NCBI GenBank assembly: GCA_947624545.1
Contig: CANQKV010000003.1
Location: 1 to 51,910, forward strand
DNA length: 51,910 nucleotides
Source of the DNA: an uncultured Alphaproteobacteria bacterium
GTDB taxonomy: Bacteria; Pseudomonadota; Alphaproteobacteria; CAAHEQ01; UBA3637
Direction of reading: 5' to 3'
Shown here piece after piece: positions 1-11,422 of this stretch. The notes beneath the pieces were generated by a model that saw only the letters and a list, made by a program, of their open reading frames with translations, had not been told where the DNA came from and made no database searches. The position numbers were made by a program, and so were the translations under genes. Each line of letters begins with the position of its first letter. Positions within the stretch are counted from its first letter, which is position 1.

Positions 1-1594
<1,594 letters not shown>

Positions 1595-1656
1595 CCTTAA
1601 AAAAAGTTTATCGATTGAAATAAAAAATCTTCACTTCTTAAAAAATACATATTTAT

Positions 1657-1681
1657 GCAAAAAAATGTTGCTTTTTTGCGC
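1657..1681 (+). terminator. Possible terminator after atpC
   Basis: GCAAAAAA and TTTTTTGC form an A/T-dominated stem around a short loop, 63 bases after the atpC stop. The T tract lies inside the stem, as is common for AT-rich intrinsic terminators. The stem has only two G-C pairs, so the call is weak. Confidence 0.35.
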
Positions 1682-1728
1682 ATTTCTATTTATGCTGATA
1701 AAGGTTTTTTAATGAAAGGATATGAGAA

Positions 1729-2190
1729 ATGAAAAAATTAATGTTAGCTTCTGTCGGTTTTGTTTTATTGGCTTCCGGCTCTGCTTTGGCTCATGACAGC
1801 ACGGGTTGCGGTCTGGGCAGTATGGCATGGCGCGGGCAATCGGGCATGTTACCGCAACTGTTAGCCGTTACGACAAACGGTTTATTCGGCTCGCAAACAT
1901 TCGGTATTTCAACCGGTACTTCCGGGTGTGATCCGAACGGACGCATTACGGGCGGAACACAAAAAATGTTTTTGACATTTTTAGAAAACAATATGGAACA
2001 ATTTGCGTTTGATGCGTCACGCGGCGAAGGGGAAACGTTGGTTGCCGTTGCCGGTATTTTAAACGTGCCGGTTGAAAAAGTTGCCACGGTTTCAAAAGAA
2101 CACTTTAACGAAATTTTTTCATCGCAAAACGTTGAAGTTGTTGCCGTTGCCGAAGAAGTGTTAACCCTGTTAAATTTACAGGTTGCTTAA
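1729..2190 (+). CDS. DUF3015 family secreted protein
   Basis: A 153-residue exported protein of unknown biochemical role. Residues 1-21 are a clear signal peptide (MKKLMLASVGFVLLASGSALA, cleaved before HDS). The mature part carries the DUF3015 hallmarks: GCGLGSMAWRGQSG, a TTNGLFGSQTFGISTGTSGC core, and a later ENMEQFAFDASRGEGE segment. The four cysteines could form two disulfides in the periplasm. The start is supported by AAAGGATATGAGAA just upstream. It sits alone between the atp operon and the DUF4105 gene, 21 bases before the latter, so the two may be co-transcribed. Family membership is recognised by pattern; no function is known to me. Confidence 0.85.
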   Translation: MKKLMLASVGFVLLASGSALAHDSTGCGLGSMAWRGQSGMLPQLLAVTTNGLFGSQTFGISTGTSGCDPNGRITGGTQKMFLTFLENNMEQFAFDASRGEGETLVAVAGILNVPVEKVATVSKEHFNEIFSSQNVEVVAVAEEVLTLLNLQVA

Positions 2191-2211
2191 AAACAAAACA
2201 GAGGGCAGAGA

Positions 2212-4059
2212 ATGATTTTGTTAATTCGAAAACTTCTCTGCCTTTTCTTTTGTCTGATACTTGTTTCCTTTCAGACAAAAGCGGATTCTCTTTCCGAAAA
2301 AATACAACAAACGGCTTTTTCACAAGAATGGTTGGCATTGGTTCATTATCAGCCGACATGGTATCAAACTTATAAAAGCTCCATTGACTCGGATAACTTT
2401 TTTTTAGCTCCCGACGGGAAAACAAATCCGAAACATGAACTGGAAGCGACTCTCCGTCTGTTTCAATCAAACGACACGACAAAACAATGCCTTTTCCCCG
2501 CCAGATATTTATTTTTGAAACAACACAATTTCATTCAGAACAATTTTGTGAATTGTCCCGATTATCAATCATTTCAAAAAGATTTAAATCCCAACGGAAT
2601 AACCTTTATTTTTACCGATGCTTATATGAATAATCCGGCGTCTCTTTTCGGACATACTTTAATGCGAACAGATGCGCCGAAAGAAAAAACACAACTCATG
2701 GCGTACGGAATGAATTACGGTGCGTGGGTTGATGAAAAAACTGCCGGTGCGTTATATGCGCTTTACGGATTAACAGGCGGTTATTACGGCGGATTTACGG
2801 TAAAACCCTATTACAGCGTGATTAACATGTATAACAATATTGAAAATCGGGATATTTGGGAATACCAACTGCAATTAACCCCCGATGAACAAGCTTTTTA
2901 TGTCGCGCATTTGTGGGAAGTTGGGCAAACACAAACACGTTATTACTTTTTTACCAAAAACTGTTCTTATTTGTTAATGGAAGTATTGGATGCCGTACGT
3001 CCTTCATTAAAATTGGCACAATCGTTTCCGTTGCAAACCGTGCCGCTCGATACCGTTAAAGCCGTTGCTGGAAAAGAAGGATTGCTTCAAAGCGAAAATT
3101 ATCGCCCCTCTCGTCAACGGCGAATAACGTATCGCTATGAACAAATGAGCCCGACGGAAAAAGAAGCCTTGAAAGATTTGCTGTTTCATGATGATTTTTC
3201 AAAAACAAATGCCTTATCCGCGCCGCAAAAAGCCGCCGTTTTGGATACGGCTTATGAATATGTGCAATATCAATGGATTAAGCAAGATATTTTACTTGAT
3301 GATTATCGGGCAAAATCATTTCAAATATTAAAAGAACGCCGAAAAATGACTCTTTTATCGACAGAAGAGGAAATAAAAGGCGTTTCCCCCTTATTATCGC
3401 ACGATTCTATGCGAATTCAAGGCGCTTTCGGTACGCATCAAGGCAAAACCTATGCGGAGGTGAAATGGCGTCCTGCCTATCACGCATTAACCGATTCCGC
3501 CATCGGTTTATCACCCGAATCCGAAATTCAGTTTTTAGAAACCGTTTTTCGTTACTATACACAGAAAAAACGACTTTATTTGCAAGAAATAACGCTTCTT
3601 AAAATCAGCTCGTTTTCCCCCTATTCACTCTTATTCAAGCCGCTATCCTATCAAATTGAAACAGGCATAAAAAGAGAGAAAAATTTTAAAACAAAAACCG
3701 AAAAACTGATGTATTCTTTATCAGGCGGCTCGGGATTAACTTTTTCATTAACCTCGCATATGTCGATTTATGGTTTGGTTAATTCCGTTTTTCAATACGG
3801 CGGAAAAGCGATGCCGCACCATTTCGGAGTCGGAATCGGCGTTTCAAGCGGTATTTTATATCATCGTCAAAACTGGCAAACACAAATTGAAGGAAAATAT
3901 TGGCTTTCCGATAATGAAATGATTCGAAAAACAAGCATCAAAGGAGAAATTTCATATCATCTTGCCCGAAATTGGGCAATCGGCACAAGCTATGAAGGAC
4001 AAAAAAGAGTCGGCGGTTATGAAAATGATTTTCGCATTTTTTTAAATCGATATTTTTAA
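2212..4059 (+). CDS. DUF4105 (Lnb-type N-terminal periplasmic domain) protein
   Basis: A 615-residue envelope protein with a signal peptide (about residues 1-24, ending FQTKA). Residues about 125-265 match the DUF4105 family: an NNPASLFGHT motif, GGYYGGFTVKPYY, and the NCSYLL motif with a candidate catalytic cysteine, together with a conserved histidine. This is a papain-like Cys-His arrangement. The family includes Lnb-type lipoprotein N-acyltransferases, but many members have no assigned role. The C-terminal 200 residues show alternating hydrophobic strands ending in ...RIFLNRYF, with a terminal aromatic residue, which suggests an outer-membrane beta-barrel-like end. Acyltransferase activity is inference only. 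Confidence 0.8.
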   Translation: MILLIRKLLCLFFCLILVSFQTKADSLSEKIQQTAFSQEWLALVHYQPTWYQTYKSSIDSDNFFLAPDGKTNPKHELEATLRLFQSNDTTKQCLFPARYLFLKQHNFIQNNFVNCPDYQSFQKDLNPNGITFIFTDAYMNNPASLFGHTLMRTDAPKEKTQLMAYGMNYGAWVDEKTAGALYALYGLTGGYYGGFTVKPYYSVINMYNNIENRDIWEYQLQLTPDEQAFYVAHLWEVGQTQTRYYFFTKNCSYLLMEVLDAVRPSLKLAQSFPLQTVPLDTVKAVAGKEGLLQSENYRPSRQRRITYRYEQMSPTEKEALKDLLFHDDFSKTNALSAPQKAAVLDTAYEYVQYQWIKQDILLDDYRAKSFQILKERRKMTLLSTEEEIKGVSPLLSHDSMRIQGAFGTHQGKTYAEVKWRPAYHALTDSAIGLSPESEIQFLETVFRYYTQKKRLYLQEITLLKISSFSPYSLLFKPLSYQIETGIKREKNFKTKTEKLMYSLSGGSGLTFSLTSHMSIYGLVNSVFQYGGKAMPHHFGVGIGVSSGILYHRQNWQTQIEGKYWLSDNEMIRKTSIKGEISYHLARNWAIGTSYEGQKRVGGYENDFRIFLNRYF

Positions 4060-4218
4060 TAACAACCGCCATATGTTTTTTAATTTATTCAAAATGCAAT
4101 CAAAAATATGTTTATCAAAATAAACAGCTCAAAATAAATATTGAATTTCAAAAAATATTTTTTAATGCTTTCTAATTGACTCAACTGTTTATTTTCTCGA
4201 AAGCGCTTAAATAATTTT

Positions 4219-5331
4219 TTATCTTTCTTGTTGCCGAATTAAAGCTTTCACTCCGGCTTCAATATATTTATTTTCATCTGTCGGCACTTCATAAACGGGA
4301 TTTAACCGCTTCATCATGGCATTTTTTGCCGATATTGATTTTTTAAGCACATCGGCATATTTTTGTATGTCGCGTTTTTGAGGCGGTGTTTGATTCCAAG
4401 CAACTTCAATTTCTTCAAAATATCTGTCCCATAAATCATTAACGGCAGCATTTGATTGCACTTTCATCGACGGAAAATGTATTTGATCAGCCCAAGATAT
4501 CCACCGTAAAAGTGCATCGGCATAGGTTCGTGCCAAACGGCAATCACACGATTCGCCGGTTGCAACGGCTTGTAATTGACTGTCAGTTGTGTTGTAATCA
4601 CGCGAATATTGCGGATTATGTTCTTCACTACATCCTTTAACACCGGTAACACGTTTTTCCGACCAATTTGCCAGTCGATCCGTATCACGAATGACATAGC
4701 TGTAAAACAAAACACGTTCTTTTTCTTTATCGGATAGTTTTTGAAATCGCAAATCTTTTTTTAAACTCTCTTCAAAATTTAAAACACCGTGATATTGAAC
4801 AGGCAAAATAATTTCCTCTCTGGTATAGCCCATTCTATCCAAAATGGCACTGCTTTCAAAAGCATGATTATACCCTTTACCGTAAACAGCAGCCAAATCA
4901 ATAAGCTTTCCCGACAACAAATCAACTTCTCCCAACCGACCGATATCATGCAGGCGTGCAATAATTAATAAATCTTGTGTAATTTGTTCTTTATCAAAAC
5001 CCAATTTTAAAAGAGGTTTCAGTGATTGGGGATTATTGACAAAAGTGCGTGTTTCCATAAAAACTTCCGCCGGATGTTTTTTTGCCTTTTTATCAATCCA
5101 TGTCAGCAGTTTTCTTTTTTCGGTAATCGCGTTTACATTTTTAAGTTGATCTAATTTTATTTTTAAAGCATTGCCGATAGACATACTTAAAAAAGCAGCC
5201 TCTGCGGAAGTGTTAATATCAAGCCGTTGTGCATTTGATAAAACGTAAATCGGCAAACAACACCGTTGCATTGAACCGTCTTTTTGCGCAATATCAACCG
5301 TTTTATACGTCACTTTAATTTCCGGCTTCAT
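4219..5331 (-). CDS. HD-domain phosphohydrolase-like protein
   Basis: A 370-residue soluble protein with an HD metal-binding domain. The motif HDIGRLGE (H128-D129) is preceded by helical sequence and followed by conserved H156 (NHAFES), H181 (QYHG) and D216 (RDTDRL), giving the H-HD-H-H-D pattern of metal-dependent phosphohydrolases. The substrate cannot be read from the sequence; nucleotides or cyclic dinucleotides are possible for such folds. I use the ATG at 5331, which has GGAGATTATT directly upstream. The longer frame beginning near 5484 covers AT-rich non-coding-looking sequence. It is convergent with the DUF4105 gene and monocistronic. Confidence 0.78.
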   Translation of the reverse strand: MKPEIKVTYKTVDIAQKDGSMQRCCLPIYVLSNAQRLDINTSAEAAFLSMSIGNALKIKLDQLKNVNAITEKRKLLTWIDKKAKKHPAEVFMETRTFVNNPQSLKPLLKLGFDKEQITQDLLIIARLHDIGRLGEVDLLSGKLIDLAAVYGKGYNHAFESSAILDRMGYTREEIILPVQYHGVLNFEESLKKDLRFQKLSDKEKERVLFYSYVIRDTDRLANWSEKRVTGVKGCSEEHNPQYSRDYNTTDSQLQAVATGESCDCRLARTYADALLRWISWADQIHFPSMKVQSNAAVNDLWDRYFEEIEVAWNQTPPQKRDIQKYADVLKKSISAKNAMMKRLNPVYEVPTDENKYIEAGVKALIRQQER

Positions 5332-5705
5332 AATAATCTCCTTCTGAAATACAACATTAAACAATAACAAAAAGGTATGTTTTTTGCAACACTTTCTTTG
5401 AATTTTTTCAAAAAAAAGTATTATTTTTTTATTTTCTTTGTTTTCAAGAGTTAATCGGAGGGCTTGCAGGGTATATGCCCACATAAAAAAAAACGGAGGA
5501 AAAGTGTCACAACTAGACCTACGTTTATTTGATAACAGGCAATTAATTTGTAATCTGTTGATTTTATTTGTTTTAAATAAATAATACTTCTTGTTTTTCT
5601 CGGCGATCTTTTAAAAAATGTTTATTTAGGAGAAGTGCGTTTTTTTTATTTGATTTTTTTTTAAAGATTGTATAAAATACCCCGTAAAATGAAAAAGGAT
5701 CAGTC
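5332..5705. other. Intergenic region between HD protein and trkH
   Basis: A 374-bp AT-rich gap between divergent genes. It holds the ribosome-binding site of the HD-protein gene, a GGAGG-preceded GTG mini-frame at 5504, and a plausible trkH promoter (TTGATT at 5650, TATAAA at 5671, 15-bp spacer), followed by AAGGAT before the trkH ATG. No tRNA or structured RNA is recognised. Confidence 0.6.
5504..5584 (+). CDS. Possible 26-residue mini-ORF (GTG start)
   Basis: A GTG codon lies four bases after a perfect GGAGG in the long gap before trkH. The frame encodes 26 residues (starting VSQLDLRLF, ending LFVLNK) with a hydrophobic end. It could be a leader peptide or small membrane peptide; it could also be chance. 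There is no homology support. Confidence 0.2.
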   Translation: MSQLDLRLFDNRQLICNLLILFVLNK

Positions 5706-7169
5706 ATGCGTTTTCGACTTATTTTTTCAATTATCGGCTTTATGACCGCTATCGGCGGCTTTATGATGTTATTGCCCGCTGCCGTGGATTTGTTTTGGGG
5801 ATTTTTGCAATCGTCGGCGGTTTTTGCTTTAACAAGCGCCTTAACGGTTGCCGTCGGCACCATTATGTTGCTGATTACCGATGTGCGTCACACACCGCTT
5901 CGAACGAAAGAAATGTTTATTGTCACAACGCTTGTTTGGGCGGCATTTGTTTTGTTTTCAGCTCTGCCGTTTTGCTTTTTGGGATTGAATATGTCGTTTG
6001 TTGACGCTTTGTTTGAAGCGACTTCGGGCTTAACGACAACGGGTGCAACCGTTATTGCCGATTTGTCACGTCTTTCCCCCGGCACGCTTTTTTGGCGCTC
6101 GTTAATGCACTGGATGGGCGGTATCGGCATTTTGGTGGTTGCCATTTTAATTTTGCCGACATTGCAAATCGGCGGTATGCAGTTGTTTAACATTGAAATG
6201 TCGGGCGAATCGGACAGAGACAGTCCCACAATGTCGAAAAATATATTGGGCATTGTTATTTTCTTTATCTTTTTAACCGTATTGGCAACAATTTCATTAT
6301 ATGCCGGCGGAATGGATTGGTTTGACGCCGTTAATCACGCCATGAGCGTTGTGGCAACGGGCGGATTTTCCACACATAACGAATCCATTGCTTATTTTAA
6401 CAGTCCCGTGATTGATTGGATTTTAATTTTCTTTATGTTCATCGGCGGATTACCGCTCGGTATCGGGTGGTGGTTGTTAACACGCAATTTTACGGCGATT
6501 CGAAATAACGAACAAATCAAATATTTTTGCTTTTTCTGTATCGGACTTGTTTTGTTTCTTGCCGCCGTTCGTTGGCATCAGGTATCGTTTGATAACAACG
6601 CTTTGCCCCAAGTGTTGCGCTCAACGGCGTTCAGTGTGGTTTCCATTGTTTCGACAACGGGTTTTGTAACGGTTAATTACGAAGCGTGGGGCACTTATGC
6701 AACAGTTATTTTCTTTTTCCTCTTGTTAACGGGCGCCTGTACCGGATCAACATCGGGCGGTATTAAAATTTTTCGTTATACAATCTTGTTTAAAACCATT
6801 CGCGCCAAATTGAAGAGTGCCGCGCGTCCGAAAGGGATTTTTATTCCCCGTTACGGCAGTAAACCCGTTACGGAAGATGTTGTGACGGGTGTTTTGGTGT
6901 TTATGGGTTTGTATGCCGTTTGCGCTTCCGTGGGCGCTGTGGTGTTGTCGCTGTTCGGACTTGATTTAATTACCAGCCTGTCGGGGGCTGTTGCTTCTCT
7001 TTCCAACATGGGTCCCGCATTGGGAAAACTCATCGGTCCCGATCAAACGTTTGCTTTGTTGCCTGACGGCGCAAAAGTGGTTATGACGCTTCTCATGATT
7101 ATCGGACGATTGGAGTTTGTGGCTGTCTTTGTTTTGCTTGTTCCCTTTTTCTGGAAACGAAATATTTAA
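5706..7169 (+). CDS. trkH: TrkH/KtrB-family potassium uptake protein
   Basis: The membrane pore subunit of a Trk/Ktr potassium uptake system; it partners with a NAD-binding TrkA/KtrA regulator, not seen in this window. The 487-residue length matches TrkH. Four repeated M1-P-M2 units are visible by their filter-like segments: TTTGA (about 110-114), ATGGF (217-221), STTGF (316-320) and SNMGP (433-437), each flanked by membrane helices. The conserved HWMGGIGI segment at 135-142 is typical. AAGGAT lies a few bases before the ATG. It is followed after 96 bases by the asmA-like gene on the same strand. Confidence 0.93.
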   Translation: MRFRLIFSIIGFMTAIGGFMMLLPAAVDLFWGFLQSSAVFALTSALTVAVGTIMLLITDVRHTPLRTKEMFIVTTLVWAAFVLFSALPFCFLGLNMSFVDALFEATSGLTTTGATVIADLSRLSPGTLFWRSLMHWMGGIGILVVAILILPTLQIGGMQLFNIEMSGESDRDSPTMSKNILGIVIFFIFLTVLATISLYAGGMDWFDAVNHAMSVVATGGFSTHNESIAYFNSPVIDWILIFFMFIGGLPLGIGWWLLTRNFTAIRNNEQIKYFCFFCIGLVLFLAAVRWHQVSFDNNALPQVLRSTAFSVVSIVSTTGFVTVNYEAWGTYATVIFFFLLLTGACTGSTSGGIKIFRYTILFKTIRAKLKSAARPKGIFIPRYGSKPVTEDVVTGVLVFMGLYAVCASVGAVVLSLFGLDLITSLSGAVASLSNMGPALGKLIGPDQTFALLPDGAKVVMTLLMIIGRLEFVAVFVLLVPFFWKRNI

Positions 7170-7265
7170 AACAGAAATATTTTTGCCGAAATATTAAAAA
7201 ATGCTTTATTTTTTTGTAAAAAATTGGTATAACAAAATCACTTTGAAAATAAGATAGGACGAAAG

Positions 7266-10200
7266 ATGAAAAAATTTCTCTCAATGCTGTTTATTTTAGC
7301 CTTGTTGATTGTTGGCGGATTGAGCTTTTTTATTGTGCATTCCTTTAATGCCAATGCCTTTCAACAACAAGTCGTGAAAGGTGTTTCCGACTTGACGGGG
7401 CGTGATTTTGCCATTACGGGCGAAACACAGGTCAGCTGGTTTCCGGCGCCGCAAATTATTATGCACGACGTGACTTTGTCCAATGTGCCTAATTCCATGT
7501 ATCGGAGTATGTTGGAAGCTAAAACGGTTATTGTTCAGTTTGATTTAATGTCGCTTTTAAAAGAACCGTTGGTTATTAATCGCATTGAAATTGAAGAGCC
7601 GAAAATTTATATGGAGCGCTTGAATGATTCGGAAACAAACTGGAACTTCCCGTTTTTATTTGTTGACATCAATGATAATTTAGACAGAGATTTAATGGCA
7701 AGCGATATTAATCAGACACGGGTTAATGCGCTGACAATTAAAGACGGTACTTTGGAATATGATAATCGGTCGGATAAAACGGAATGGGTTTTCCAAAAAG
7801 TCAACGGAACCGTTTCATTGGATTCGTTGCAAGGTCCTTATTCCTTTGCGGGTACGTTCGAGGCTTTAAATAAAACGATTGCGGTGCAATTACGGTTGGA
7901 CAGATTAAAAGACGATGCGCCTGTTCGTTTTCAAATGAATTTAAGCGGAGAAGACGGAAATTTTTCATTGGATGATGTGAACGGTACTGTTTTGGTCAGC
8001 GAAAAAAGTGCGCCCAAAATAACGGCTGACGGCTCCTTTAACGTGACTCGCCCGAATGACTTTTTAAAACTGATTAACCTGAAACCGTTAGATCCCTCTT
8101 TAAACGTGCCGTCAATGGGCAGTTTCGGATATGAAACGGATTACGGAAAAGAAACGTTGAAAAACTTTATTATTCGATTCGGTAATCAGGAAGATTCGGT
8201 TGCTTTATCCGGTTCCGTCAGTCGGGAAGAAAAAGATAATCAAACGTTTTATACTTCAACATTGGCGATAAATCGGTTGGACTTCGCTCAATGGCAAAAT
8301 ATTTTGTCCGACATAAATTTGCAACAATTAACCGATGAAAAACGTCCGAACGTAACGTTAAAACTCAATATTAAAGAATTGTTGTGGCAAAAGGAAAAAG
8401 CGGAAAACTTTTCTGCCGATTTAATTAAGAAAAATAATCGGTTTTTAATTGAAAACGGAAAAGCTCTTTTAACGGGAAATACGGCAATTACGTTTTCGGG
8501 CGGTACCTTGACGCAAGATGATAAAATCGGGTTGGATTTGTTGATTGCCGCTTCATCTGAAAATATTAAATCGCTCTTGAATAACTATGTCGATATTAAA
8601 GATTTATCCGATTCGCTTTTGAAAAACGTTAAGTTTAACGGACGGGTTGTTTTTTATCCCGATCGGTACAACGTGGATATTCAATCTCTTGATTTTGATA
8701 AAAGCAAAGTATCGGGTGAAATTGCTTATCAGAAAACGGATAAATTGCCGCAAATAAACTCGCAGTTGAATATTGACAGCATTGATTTTGACTCATACAG
8801 CGGTTATCAACCGCCTAAGGAAGCCGCCGATGTGACAAAATCGGTCACGTTGATTAAAAATTATTTGCAAAACGCTTCTTTTTTAAAAACATTCAACGGC
8901 GGTATTAATTTGGAGCTGAAAAACGTGCGTTTCCATGCCATGCCGATGGAAGAAGCCACCTTGAAAGCTTCCGTGAACGATAATGTGTTGAAAATTGATT
9001 CTTTTGAAACCACAAAAATGGCGAACGCTTCTTTAACGGGATCGGGTGAGTTTACGGGCGTCGGTACGGAAAATGTGGGCATTTCAAATATGAAACTTGA
9101 TTTTAAAACAGACGAATTGGGTTTGTTTTTGGGAAAAGCGCACCTGACAACGGATAACGCTTTCTTGAAAAACTTAAAAGCCTTTGAAATGAATTTGGAT
9201 ATTGCCGAGGCGGAAAATATTTGGAATATGGCTTTGCAGTTAAAGGCTGCCGATATGGAAACTTCTTTCAGCGGTAAAATCGATACAAGTAAAGACATGG
9301 TGCAATATCGTGATATGAATGTTTTTGTGTCCTATCCGAATTTTGCGCGCTTTATGTCGGGAATTGTCGGCTATAATAACATTAACAACTCATTGAGCGG
9401 TCTGATGAAACTCAATGCGACGGTCAACGGAACGGCAAAAGATTTTACCTTTGCAAACGGTGTGTTGCAAATCGGACAAAATCAGCTTAATTTTGACGGA
9501 CATTATGTCGCCGGTGAAAACGGTTTGTTGGATATGAATATTGCAACGCCGTCATTTGACGTCAATAAATATATTTGGAATGAGTTGCGTAATATTTCTT
9601 ATACGGGTTTGGATTCGCAAAAAGCATTACAGCTTTCGAAATTAGATAATTTTAATCAACATATTACCGTTAAAACGGCGCAACTGCTGTATGATAACTT
9701 TGAAGTGAAAAACGCCGTGTTGGAGGCTTCTTTGGGCGAACAGACGTTAACGCTTAAAAACTTAACGGGTACACTGGGAACCGAATCGGCACCCGTTCAA
9801 TTAAACGGATCGCTTTCTTGGCAAAAAGAGCCGGAAATCAATTTTGATTTTAAAGTGGAAAATATGCCGATGAACAATAATATTATCACGCTTAAAAATA
9901 TGTCAATCGGCGACGGAATTTTATCGGCAAACGGACATTTAAGCGCCAAAGGAAAATCGCCCGCCGAAATGTTATCTCATTTAAACGGGCAGGGGCATTT
10001 CGAGTGGAAAAACTTAATGTGGGTCGGCACCAATATTGAGAAAATAGAACCGCTGGTTGATCGAGCCATTCAAAATCGTGTGCCGCAGGCAACATTTGAT
10101 AAAGCCATTTTGCGGTTGTTAACATCGGGAAAAACGCTTGTTGACAGTGTTGCCGGCGATTATACAGTGAATAACGGACAAATGCAGGCAATGGATTCTT

Positions 10201-11324
10201 CTTTGAAAGGCAAAGGTTTCTTATCTGATCCGATGCAGATTGTTTGGGGTATTTCAACGCGTGATTTGGATATTTCCACGCCGCTTTCTTTAACGGAACG
10301 CCCTGATTATCCGCCGTTTGCCTTGTCTTTGAAAGGAAAATTAGGACAGCTTTCTTATCAAACGAATTATGTTGACTTGTCGGCTTCCGTTGCCGATGTC
10401 GTTCGGGCAGATAATGAAAAAATTGAAAAGAAAGCGCAGGCTGATCAGGAAGAACAGGCAACAAAAGCGCGCAATGAACGGGAAGAAAAGGCTCGTCAAG
10501 CTGTTCAGGCTGCGCGTCAGGCTGTTCAAACGGCTTCCGCCAAAGTTAAAACCGGCGATAATTCACGGGCATTGCAACTGTTGCAAAGCGCCCAAGATGC
10601 GTTAGAGTTTATGAACAATCTTTCCATTAAAGAAAACTTGACCGATGCCGAGTATATTCAATTAACCGAGCAATCGCGGTTAGCTGTGTTAAAAGCCGAA
10701 GAAGCCGTTGCCGAAGCGACAAACGACAAGTTTTTTGATGATCGAAAGTTTATTCGAGCAATGGAAAAACAAGCCGTCGCCATGCAACGGGAAATCGAAC
10801 GCATCAGTTCAAGCTATCCGGATATTGAAATTGTGCAAAAATTAGCACCGTTAACGGCAAAATATGCAAAAATGTTATCGGATATATCGGCGCCGTTACC
10901 TATGCCGAATGAAACCGATGAAGAACATTTATCGCATATGGCGCATTCCAAAGCGGCTTATTTGAAAGTGCTGAAAGGATATCAATATGTGTTACGCTTT
11001 GATCCGGAAGCCGTTCCGATGACACCGTTATTGACTGAACAAAACGGTAATAACGGGGAAGAATCGGCAACCCCTCAAATTCCGTTGCAGGAAATAGCCG
11101 ATGAGAGTGCAGATGAACCGCAACAACCTGACACGAGTTTGTCCGATGCGCTGCGAACACGCATTCGGGGGCATATTTCCAAAGAAGGAGAAAATATGCC
11201 GACGGATGAACTTTCGGAAAGTAAATCGGAAACTTCTTTTACTCCCATGGATGCGGGAGAAGAAGAGGCGATGAACTTAACCGTTGGAACAGGTTTGAGA
11301 GGCTCTATTCGCCGATCGGATTAA
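7266..11324 (+). CDS. AsmA family protein with long C-terminal extension
   Basis: A very large (1352 residues) AsmA-like envelope protein. AsmA-like proteins are anchored in the inner membrane, span the periplasm, and are linked to outer-membrane biogenesis and phospholipid transport. A single N-terminal membrane helix (about 4-27) is followed by the AsmA N-domain with FAITGETQVSWFPAPQI and long beta-rich repeats. Near residues 900-1030 is the conserved AsmA_2-type stretch (SPAEMLSHLNGQGHFEWKN region). After about residue 1045 comes an unusual 300-residue charged tail: a K/E/A/Q-rich coiled coil, then acidic low-complexity sequence ending GLRGSIRRSD. The tail is not part of usual AsmA proteins. 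The ribosome-binding site is weak (GACGAAAG). Confidence 0.85.
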   Translation: MKKFLSMLFILALLIVGGLSFFIVHSFNANAFQQQVVKGVSDLTGRDFAITGETQVSWFPAPQIIMHDVTLSNVPNSMYRSMLEAKTVIVQFDLMSLLKEPLVINRIEIEEPKIYMERLNDSETNWNFPFLFVDINDNLDRDLMASDINQTRVNALTIKDGTLEYDNRSDKTEWVFQKVNGTVSLDSLQGPYSFAGTFEALNKTIAVQLRLDRLKDDAPVRFQMNLSGEDGNFSLDDVNGTVLVSEKSAPKITADGSFNVTRPNDFLKLINLKPLDPSLNVPSMGSFGYETDYGKETLKNFIIRFGNQEDSVALSGSVSREEKDNQTFYTSTLAINRLDFAQWQNILSDINLQQLTDEKRPNVTLKLNIKELLWQKEKAENFSADLIKKNNRFLIENGKALLTGNTAITFSGGTLTQDDKIGLDLLIAASSENIKSLLNNYVDIKDLSDSLLKNVKFNGRVVFYPDRYNVDIQSLDFDKSKVSGEIAYQKTDKLPQINSQLNIDSIDFDSYSGYQPPKEAADVTKSVTLIKNYLQNASFLKTFNGGINLELKNVRFHAMPMEEATLKASVNDNVLKIDSFETTKMANASLTGSGEFTGVGTENVGISNMKLDFKTDELGLFLGKAHLTTDNAFLKNLKAFEMNLDIAEAENIWNMALQLKAADMETSFSGKIDTSKDMVQYRDMNVFVSYPNFARFMSGIVGYNNINNSLSGLMKLNATVNGTAKDFTFANGVLQIGQNQLNFDGHYVAGENGLLDMNIATPSFDVNKYIWNELRNISYTGLDSQKALQLSKLDNFNQHITVKTAQLLYDNFEVKNAVLEASLGEQTLTLKNLTGTLGTESAPVQLNGSLSWQKEPEINFDFKVENMPMNNNIITLKNMSIGDGILSANGHLSAKGKSPAEMLSHLNGQGHFEWKNLMWVGTNIEKIEPLVDRAIQNRVPQATFDKAILRLLTSGKTLVDSVAGDYTVNNGQMQAMDSSLKGKGFLSDPMQIVWGISTRDLDISTPLSLTERPDYPPFALSLKGKLGQLSYQTNYVDLSASVADVVRADNEKIEKKAQADQEEQATKARNEREEKARQAVQAARQAVQTASAKVKTGDNSRALQLLQSAQDALEFMNNLSIKENLTDAEYIQLTEQSRLAVLKAEEAVAEATNDKFFDDRKFIRAMEKQAVAMQREIERISSSYPDIEIVQKLAPLTAKYAKMLSDISAPLPMPNETDEEHLSHMAHSKAAYLKVLKGYQYVLRFDPEAVPMTPLLTEQNGNNGEESATPQIPLQEIADESADEPQQPDTSLSDALRTRIRGHISKEGENMPTDELSESKSETSFTPMDAGEEEAMNLTVGTGLRGSIRRSD

Positions 11325-11338
11325 CTTTTTTAAACTTT

Positions 11339-11358
11339 GAAACGGGAAAACCTGTTTC
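11339..11358 (+). promoter_or_regulatory. Hairpin in the leader of the acetate-CoA ligase gene
   Basis: GAAACGGG-AAAA-CCTGTTTC forms an eight-pair stem (one G-T) with an AAAA loop, between the asmA-like gene and the ligase gene. There is no T tract after it, so it is not a standard terminator; it may be an mRNA stability or processing element. Confidence 0.35.
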
Positions 11359-11422
11359 ATAAAATATGTCCGAAGATGTGTCGGATTGGAATTTCACATC
11401 ACGTATAAACAAAGGAGATTAT

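Noticed and set aside
2105..2482. Minus-strand 125-codon frame across the 5' end of the DUF4105 gene
   Set aside because: It overlaps two confident plus-strand genes and shows no features.
9892..10464. A 190-codon frame antisense to the asmA-like gene
   Set aside because: It lies opposite a confident AsmA reading frame and has no signal, domain or ribosome-binding site.
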